Assembly: GCA_003820635.1 (NCBI GenBank)
Contig: RPOS01000098.1
Span: 1-11,848, forward strand
Direction: 5' to 3'
DNA length: 11,848 bases
DNA from: Verrucomicrobiaceae bacterium
GTDB lineage: Bacteria > Verrucomicrobiota > Verrucomicrobiae > Verrucomicrobiales > Akkermansiaceae
The position numbers were made by a program, and so were the translations under genes. The notes below the pieces were generated by a model. The model saw only the letters and a list, made by a program, of their open reading frames with translations. It was not told where the DNA came from and made no database searches. Below, one piece after another: positions 7,005-11,848 of this stretch (position 1 is the stretch's first letter; each line of letters starts with the position of its first letter).

Positions 7005-8720
7005 TCATGACAAAAGCGAATCCCCCGCGGTGGCATCTTCCACACCGGCGCGATGCAGGCCTGTGCCCACCCGGGCTAACCTGCGGATCATGCTATAGCC
7101 ACGCCGCAGGGACTCGGCCAGTTCGCGTTCAAGCGCACTCGGGCGCATGCGACGCAGGCCATCGTCGGAGTTTTGATCGATAAGCAAGTCGATCGCTGCA
7201 CGTTCGAGCCCGCGCACATGCGACTTGGCATCGATGACGGACCGGGCCAGCACTTGGTCTTCATCACCGACGGCTTGTAAGGCCCGGCGGAATTCATGCC
7301 GGACGGCTTCCGACAGTGCGTGCAGGCGTTCCCGCGACTGCGGGTCGGTTTCCGTCCCGCGTTCGACGTGCCGTTGGTGCAAGGGGATCATTTCCTTGTC
7401 CACCAGGTCGGCGATGGCTTCAAGGTAGTCGGCCGCTTCGGCCAGATCGATGGCACTCCGGCAAATATCAGGCGCGCGCTCCGCATGCAGCACTTGCTCG
7501 ATGAATCCCACGATGGCCGCATGATGCCGGTCGATGTGCTCCTCGTCCCCATGCAAGGCCTCGACTTCCGCGTCTCGACCGTCCAGAATCGCGGGAACCG
7601 CGGCATCTAGCAGATCTCCGACCCGTTCGCCCAGTTGGAGCAACTCCCGCCGCGCGGCATCGAGAGCCAGCGACGGCATGTCCAGAAGCACCGGGTTCAA
7701 ATCCAGAGACACTTCTGTGGCATCCTCCGGCGGCTTGCTCTCGCCGACCACCCGCACGATTAACTTCGCCAGCAGATCCGTGAACGGCAGCAGCAACAGG
7801 ACTGTGGTCACGTTCACGATCATGTGGACGTTGGCGACCTGACGCGGCACCTCGTAAGCGAGTTGCCCGGCAAGTGCCAGTCCCTCGGCGGCGGGTGAGA
7901 CCGCCCGCGCGATACGTTCAAGCAAGCCCGTCAGTGGCAGCCAGATCAGGACCAGCAGCACCTTGAAACTGAAAAGGCCGACCGCCGCGTGCAAGGCGCT
8001 GCGCGGCTGGCCGATCGTCGCCAGCAGGCCGGTGATGGTGGTCCCTATGTTCGCGCCGAACACCAGCGCGATGCCCGCTTCCAGAGGAATCAAGCCCTGC
8101 GAGGCAAGCGCGATGATCACGCCCAGGGTCGCCGAGGACGATTGCACCACCGCCGTGAAAACCGCTCCAATCAAGATTCCTAACAGCGGGTTCGACATTG
8201 ATGCCATCAGGTCCAGAAACGGCGGGTGGCTGCGCAACGGTGCCATGAATCCGGACATCATCGAGAGGCCGATGAACAGCACCCCGAGGCCCAGGATCAC
8301 AGTCCCTAACAAACTCGGAATCCGCCGGGCTTTCCACATCGAAAGACCGAAGCCGACCGCCACCAACAGGAAGGCCAGATTGCTGACATCGAAGGCGATG
8401 ATCTGCGCCGTCACCGTGGAGCCAACCGCGGCGCCCATGATCACGGCGAGAGCCTGCCCGAGCGATAGGATCCCGGCGGAAACGAAACCGATCGCGATGA
8501 CAGAAGTCACCGAAGATGATTGCACGACCGTCGTGATCCCCACGCCCGTCAGGAGTGCGCTGAAGCGGTTTCCGGCCAAGCGGGCCATGATGCTTTTCAG
8601 GCGGCAGCCAGCCATCGCCCGCATCGCGTTGGACATCATTGTCATCCCGTGCAGGAACAAGGCCAGCCCACCCGCCAAGCCAATGAGCATGGTGATGATC
8701 GAGAAGGACGGGGTCTCCAT
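7005..8720 (-). CDS. Na+/phosphate cotransporter family protein (NptA/PNaS) with PhoU-like C-terminal domain
   Basis: This 571-residue protein has the two-repeat membrane domain of Na/Pi symporters, which import (or in some bacteria export) inorganic phosphate with sodium. Repeat one carries QSSSVTS at 67-73 and GAAVGSTVT at 96-104. Repeat two carries QSSSATLG at 193-200 and GANIGTTIT at 222-230. These QSSS and G-A-N-I-G-T-T elements are the family hallmark. About eight hydrophobic segments span 8-322. From about 345 to 555 the protein is soluble, helical and charged, matching the PhoU-like domain fused to many bacterial NptA proteins and thought to sense or bind phosphate-linked partners. 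The ATG at 8720 is 10 bases after the stop of the RMD1/YagE-like gene, so the two are very likely one transcript. No Pho box was recognised. Phosphate specificity is inferred from the family. Confidence 0.92.
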   Translation of the reverse strand: METPSFSIITMLIGLAGGLALFLHGMTMMSNAMRAMAGCRLKSIMARLAGNRFSALLTGVGITTVVQSSSVTSVIAIGFVSAGILSLGQALAVIMGAAVGSTVTAQIIAFDVSNLAFLLVAVGFGLSMWKARRIPSLLGTVILGLGVLFIGLSMMSGFMAPLRSHPPFLDLMASMSNPLLGILIGAVFTAVVQSSSATLGVIIALASQGLIPLEAGIALVFGANIGTTITGLLATIGQPRSALHAAVGLFSFKVLLVLIWLPLTGLLERIARAVSPAAEGLALAGQLAYEVPRQVANVHMIVNVTTVLLLLPFTDLLAKLIVRVVGESKPPEDATEVSLDLNPVLLDMPSLALDAARRELLQLGERVGDLLDAAVPAILDGRDAEVEALHGDEEHIDRHHAAIVGFIEQVLHAERAPDICRSAIDLAEAADYLEAIADLVDKEMIPLHQRHVERGTETDPQSRERLHALSEAVRHEFRRALQAVGDEDQVLARSVIDAKSHVRGLERAAIDLLIDQNSDDGLRRMRPSALERELAESLRRGYSMIRRLARVGTGLHRAGVEDATAGDSLLS

Positions 8721-8730
8721 GGTAAAGACG

Positions 8731-9567
8731 TTACTTGAAAATCAGTGCGTAAAGCGCGGTGAGCAGCTCCATGCCGATGAATACGACGATGGCGATTTCC
8801 AAGGTCCGGGAACGACGCGCCTCGATCATGGCGAGCAGGGTTTGCACGGTTTCACCGATGAGCGCGAGCTTGCGGTCCAGCGCGGCGCTGCGATCCGTGA
8901 GTTCGAACTCCTCCGCCAGCCGCAGGTGAAGGCTTTCGAGTGAGGGATGATCCCAGAGGATGCCGGGTTTGTCATCGGACTGGACACGGGCTGCGGCACG
9001 GTTGCGCGCTGCGAGCGCGCTGCCGACAAGTCGCAGCAAGGCGCGCGAGGAAACGGACATCCGGCCCAAGCCTCGCAGGTTGGTGACGACCGGCTCGATG
9101 CCATCGAGCGTCTGCGCCATGGCTGTTTCCTGGTGGCTCAGCGCGGCGCTTTTCGCCAGGGCATCGGCCACCACCGCCAGGCGTGGCACGGAGAAATCCT
9201 TGAGGTGCAAGAGGCCGCTGGCATCCACGCCATCCTCCGGCGCACCGAACTGGATGCGGGCTGTTTCATCCACTGGCTGGGCCAGGGGGTGACTCAGCAA
9301 CTCGCGGAGCTCTGCTAACAATTCGGCTTCCTGCTCATGGGTGGCACCGACCAGCACGACAGCCCCCCACCGGAAGGCAAAGACGAGCAGCCCATCCGGC
9401 CGGGCGAGCTGGATCGGATCGGTGATGCCGCCGGCGGCCACCGCGAGCCGACGATGGTCGATCCGCTCGCCTAACAAAAGTGCCCGCATCGTCCGGCGGT
9501 CTGGCATGGCCGCCGCATCGCCTGGGGAAACCAGGCGGCTCGAGTCAATCGTTTGCCCGTGATGCAT
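8731..9567 (-). CDS. RMD1/YagE family (DUF155) tail-anchored membrane protein
   Basis: The 278-residue product fits the RMD1/YagE family, known from yeast mitochondrial proteins needed for meiotic division and sporulation and from bacterial homologues of unknown biochemical role. Family features seen are: an early strand block MRALLLGERIDHRRL (28-41); FRWGAVVLVG (66-74), equivalent to the typical WG-VVFW strand; a central helical region (about 130-195); and the C-terminal signature, where Leu/Glu-rich helices around 210-250 lead through RSRTLEIAIVVFIGMELL (252-269) into a single membrane segment (about 256-275) close to the C-terminus. The protein would therefore be anchored by its tail, with the bulk probably cytoplasmic. 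The start is uncertain: Met1 at 9567 and Met21 at 9507 are both possible, neither with a Shine-Dalgarno sequence. It lies 36 bases after ecotin and 10 bases before the Na/Pi symporter on the same strand. Confidence 0.8.
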   Translation of the reverse strand: MHHGQTIDSSRLVSPGDAAAMPDRRTMRALLLGERIDHRRLAVAAGGITDPIQLARPDGLLVFAFRWGAVVLVGATHEQEAELLAELRELLSHPLAQPVDETARIQFGAPEDGVDASGLLHLKDFSVPRLAVVADALAKSAALSHQETAMAQTLDGIEPVVTNLRGLGRMSVSSRALLRLVGSALAARNRAAARVQSDDKPGILWDHPSLESLHLRLAEEFELTDRSAALDRKLALIGETVQTLLAMIEARRSRTLEIAIVVFIGMELLTALYALIFK

Positions 9568-9603
9568 GGATTTCGATGTGGGTCACGCTGGAGCTTGCGG
9601 AGG

Positions 9604-10089
9604 TCAGCCTTCGGGCACCGGCTTGACCTCGGAGTCGGCACGCCAGATCCGGTGGCGGACCTCCACCCCTTTCGGCACATAGACCACAAGCGGCAGGCGG
9701 CTGTTATAGCGCAGCAACTGCGGCTCGCCACCGAGGGTGATGAAGCGCTCGACTTTTGGCGCGTCCGGGTCAACAGCCATCAGGGTTCCCGCCATCGGGC
9801 CGAGGTCTGCGACCACGTAGCGGGTGAAACTCCAGCCCTCGATGTTCACCGCCTGGAGACTTCCACCGAAGAAATAACGGTTTGCTTCATCGGTCTTCAC
9901 CGTCTTGCCGATTTGTAACTCAACTCGCAGCGAGTCCTCCTGCTCGGCGGGCGGCAGCATCAGCACGTGGCGGGTCATGCCTGGCTCCGCCGGTGGAAAT
10001 GCCTTGAGATTCCGCTCGGCTTCGGTCTCGGCACCTGCGGAAAATACAGCCAACCCAACCATTGCCATCGATAGAACAAACCGTTTCAT
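9604..10089 (-). CDS. eco: Ecotin, periplasmic serine protease inhibitor
   Basis: Ecotin is a dimeric periplasmic inhibitor of trypsin-fold serine proteases such as trypsin, chymotrypsin and elastase. The 161-residue product begins with a signal peptide (1-20, cleavage after SAGA). The mature part follows E. coli ecotin closely: PAEPGMTRHVLMLPP (33-47), LRVELQIGKTV (54-64), IEGWSFTRYVV (83-93), and the secondary binding loop LRYNSRLPLVVY (126-137), where E. coli has LRYNSKLPIVVY. The primary reactive loop aligns GTLMAV (101-106) with STMMAC, placing Leu103 at P1 and Met104 at P1'. E. coli has Met at P1. Both cysteines of the E. coli disulfide (Cys50 and Cys87) are replaced, by Glu68 and Val106, so the loop is not held by a disulfide here. 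It is the first gene of the tight cluster with the RMD1-like and Na/Pi genes. Confidence 0.93.
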   Translation of the reverse strand: MKRFVLSMAMVGLAVFSAGAETEAERNLKAFPPAEPGMTRHVLMLPPAEQEDSLRVELQIGKTVKTDEANRYFFGGSLQAVNIEGWSFTRYVVADLGPMAGTLMAVDPDAPKVERFITLGGEPQLLRYNSRLPLVVYVPKGVEVRHRIWRADSEVKPVPEG

Positions 10090-10457
10090 GATGCTCGTAT
10101 GCTGAATTTACTTCGCTCGACCTACAAGCCAAAATCTCCCCGCAGAATGGCACCGCAGGGCGCTTGTCGGGTCAGTTGACTTGCGGCGGGGGAGTTCTCA
10201 GAACGCGCGGGGCGGCTAGGTTTTGGCGGCGCGATGGTCGCAGCCAGCCGGAAGACCACCACGCAGCTGTATTACCGGATTCTTCGGGAACGCGACCGTC
10301 CGTGAAGCAATTCGGCGGGATTTCGCGCAGGGCGGCGATGTGGACGTGAGTGTGAATCTGAGACGGGATCCGTCCGGCAGACCGGCAACCCACAAGCAGT
10401 TTACGGTCAAGCCCGTTTTTGATAAAGCCCCTTGAAATTTGTCGTCTGATTTGAAGT
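10090..10457. other. 368-bp stretch without a convincing gene
   Basis: This gap separates the solute-binding protein gene from ecotin. It should hold the ecotin promoter and the 3' end of the upstream transcript, but no clear rho-independent terminator is visible on the minus strand. A plus-strand frame from a TTG at 10223 to a stop at 10435 could encode up to 70 residues. Its second half (from REAIRRDFAQGG) looks more protein-like than its first. An alternative plus-strand ATG at 10234 in another frame gives only 23 residues. I do not recognise either product and cannot support a gene here. A decayed remnant is possible. Confidence 0.4.
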
Positions 10458-11255
10458 TCACATCCGCTTGAGAATCTGATAGTTCGGCATATAACTGCGG
10501 AGAGTGCGGTCCAGTCGGCCGTTGGTGCGCCATTTTGCGAGGGCCGAATTCGCCTGTCCCAGCAATTCGGAATCGCCCCTGCGCACCGCCCAGCCAAGTG
10601 ATTCATTGACCAAAAGCCGGGGGACCAACCGGTAGTCCGCCGTGGGATTCCGCGCGGTGATATGCCAGAGCACGGGCGCGTCGTGGAGGACCACATCGAC
10701 ACGCTCTGCGAGCAGGGCGCGGGCGGCCCGCTCGGGAGTGGCGAACGGCACCACGGTGGCCCCCGGGTGAAGTCGTAATGCCACGGCTTGCCCGACCGCG
10801 CCTTGTTTCACTCCGATGCGAAACGGACTGATGAATAGAAGCTGGGGATCCTGAAACAGGCTTGCCTTGGCATTGCGGACCAGCAACCCCTGCCCTGAAG
10901 CCATATAGGGGTTGGTGAAGTCAACCAGGCTGCGCCGCTGCTTCGTCACCGTCATGCCACTCATGATGATATCAATTTCACCGCGCTGGAGGGCTGGAAT
11001 CAACCGGTCGAAACGCATTGGCACAAAGCGGACCGGGTGCCCGAGTTCTTCGCCCAACATCCGGGCAAATGCCGCTTCCACACCACCAAACTCACCGCGG
11101 CCCGACTCAAAAATCAAAGGCGCGTTGTTCCCGGAAACACCCACCCGCAGCGGCGACGGCGCGTTCGGGTCCCGCGCCCCGGAGGATCCGGGAGCACAGG
11201 ATGGGAGGGGTAGGGCGGTGCCAGCCAGCAGGCAAAGGAAGTCGCGGGTCTTCAT
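10458..11255 (-). CDS. Extracellular solute-binding lipoprotein, family 3 (amino-acid type)
   Basis: The 265-residue product (ATG at 11255) has the periplasmic binding protein fold of amino-acid ABC receptors. It starts with a signal peptide, KTRDFLCLLAGTALPLPSC, whose Cys20 follows Leu-Pro-Ser, a loose but plausible lipobox. Domain one contains LRVGVSGNNAPLIF (36-49) and FGGVEAAFARMLGEELG (57-72). The signature GEIDIIMSGMTVTKQRR (92-108) follows, with Arg107 expected to hold the ligand carboxylate, then VDFTNPYMASGQGLLVR. In domain two, ERVDVVLHDAPVL contains Asp192, expected to hold the amino group. The tail KWRTNGRLDRTLRSYMP (241-257) is also typical. No ABC permease or ATPase is in the window, so it is an orphan here. 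A GTG at 11306 would add 17 residues before the signal peptide and is rejected. The gene starts 52 bases after the hydrolase stop on the same strand. Confidence 0.87.
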   Translation of the reverse strand: MKTRDFLCLLAGTALPLPSCAPGSSGARDPNAPSPLRVGVSGNNAPLIFESGRGEFGGVEAAFARMLGEELGHPVRFVPMRFDRLIPALQRGEIDIIMSGMTVTKQRRSLVDFTNPYMASGQGLLVRNAKASLFQDPQLLFISPFRIGVKQGAVGQAVALRLHPGATVVPFATPERAARALLAERVDVVLHDAPVLWHITARNPTADYRLVPRLLVNESLGWAVRRGDSELLGQANSALAKWRTNGRLDRTLRSYMPNYQILKRM

Positions 11256-11307
11256 GGGGAGAGAGTTGTTACTTCTTTCACCTGTTTCCAGCGTAATCTT
11301 CCACACC

Positions 11308-11848
11308 TCACTGGTGCTCGGTGAGATTCAGTTTCAGGATCCGTTTCACTTCCTGGATCGCCTCGGGATTCTGGTGGGCGCTGTGGTCGGAGGGAACGAT
11401 CTTTTCCGAGGCCGCGCCCTCCATGTGCGAACTCCAGTATGCCACCACTCCGTCGCTCGAATCCGGCGTGTCACCGCGGCCGCGGTCGCCGATGATCGAA
11501 TGGAAGGGCACGCCCGGCGCGACCGGCAGCTTGTTGACCTCCCGGACGAAGCGGTTGTTGGGGTTCAGTGTGTCGATGCTGTTGGGTGCGAAATTGAGCT
11601 GGAGTCCCGCCGCATCGGCCGCCAGCACGGAGGCAACGTCGTTGCGCACGTCCGTCAGATAGGAAGGCAGGCGCACCAAGCGGGAGGCTGTGCGGCCGAT
11701 CCAACTCGCGGCGAGCATCGAACCCCGGTGGGGAGTCGCGATGAACACCGCCCGGTCCACTTCGTCGCGTTTGTTGAACACGAGCGCGTCCAGCAGCAAT
11801 TGGCGGCTGAATCCCGGAATGGCGAACTCGTCCGGACCCTTGCCGAAC
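11308..11848 (-). CDS. Alpha/beta hydrolase (esterase/lipase-like), C-terminal part (5' end outside window)
   Basis: The minus-strand frame is open to the right edge; about 179 C-terminal residues are visible. The in-frame TTG at 11799 is an internal Leu codon, since the frame continues beyond it with GPDEFAIPGFSRQLLLDAL. The block RAVFIATPHRGS (about 11719-11754) is a strand and loop typical of lipase-like alpha/beta hydrolases that follow the nucleophile elbow. A likely catalytic acid lies in DSSDGVVAYWSSH. The likely catalytic His is in VPSDHSAHQNPEAI (His codon at about 11383-11385), followed by the usual terminal helix EVKRILKL. The Gly-x-Ser-x-Gly nucleophile lies outside the window, as does any signal peptide, so neither the substrate nor the location can be judged. 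The stop is 52 bases from the solute-binding protein start, so the two may share a transcript. Confidence 0.8.
   Translation of the reverse strand, partial: FGKGPDEFAIPGFSRQLLLDALVFNKRDEVDRAVFIATPHRGSMLAASWIGRTASRLVRLPSYLTDVRNDVASVLAADAAGLQLNFAPNSIDTLNPNNRFVREVNKLPVAPGVPFHSIIGDRGRGDTPDSSDGVVAYWSSHMEGAASEKIVPSDHSAHQNPEAIQEVKRILKLNLTEHQ

Noticed and set aside
7963..8943. 326-residue plus-strand frame opposite the Na/Pi symporter
   Set aside because: It is antisense to a gene with strong family motifs, spans into the next gene, and has no recognisable domain.
10105..10132. Possible ecotin promoter on the minus strand (TTGGCT, 16 bases, TAAATT)
   Set aside because: The match is partial, and the implied transcript start would lie only about ten bases from the ATG, so it is not convincing.
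1..11848. Defence islands, mobile elements, CRISPR arrays, tRNA genes
   Set aside because: No transposase, integrase, regularly spaced repeat, tRNA-like cloverleaf or defence-type enzyme was found on either strand.

Overview
The window is about 11.8 kb of moderately GC-rich, gene-dense bacterial DNA. It comes from a diderm organism: there is an outer-membrane porin ending in Phe, a periplasmic ecotin and a predicted lipoprotein. The gene mix, the almost complete lack of Shine-Dalgarno sequences and the protein styles suggest Verrucomicrobiota (Luteolibacter/Verrucomicrobiaceae-like). That placement is an inference without a marker gene. I see no rRNA, tRNA, CRISPR array, transposase, phage gene or attachment site. 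The content looks like housekeeping transport and peptide metabolism rather than an accessory island.

Layout. (1) At the left edge, plus strand: the C-terminal end of a cation-diffusion-facilitator metal exporter, overlapping by ATGA a one-piece ThrE-type threonine/serine exporter. (2) Convergent to it, minus strand: an SLC13/DASS-type permease with two TrkA-C-like domains in its central loop. It is divergent from a plus-strand DcaP-type trimeric porin, with about 300 bp between them. Together they look like an inner-membrane and outer-membrane uptake pair for small organic anions. The leader of the permease holds two mutually exclusive inverted repeats. (3) From 5542 to the right edge all convincing genes are on the minus strand. 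In transcription order they are: an alpha/beta hydrolase (cut by the edge), a family-3 amino-acid-type solute-binding lipoprotein, a 368-bp stretch without a convincing gene, ecotin, an RMD1/YagE (DUF155) membrane protein, a Na+/phosphate symporter with a PhoU-like tail, and an M20 dipeptidase.

How the genes may work together. Most products move or process small nutrients: metal and amino-acid export, organic-anion uptake, phosphate transport, amino-acid capture and dipeptide cleavage. Ecotin would protect the envelope from foreign serine proteases. The tight ecotin / RMD1 / Na-Pi symporter cluster (36-bp and 10-bp gaps) is the least expected grouping.

I found no strong case for a wholly undescribed system. 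The items most worth a second look are the permease leader with its alternative hairpins, the ecotin that has lost both disulfide cysteines and carries Leu at the P1 position, and the RMD1 to Na/Pi symporter pairing.
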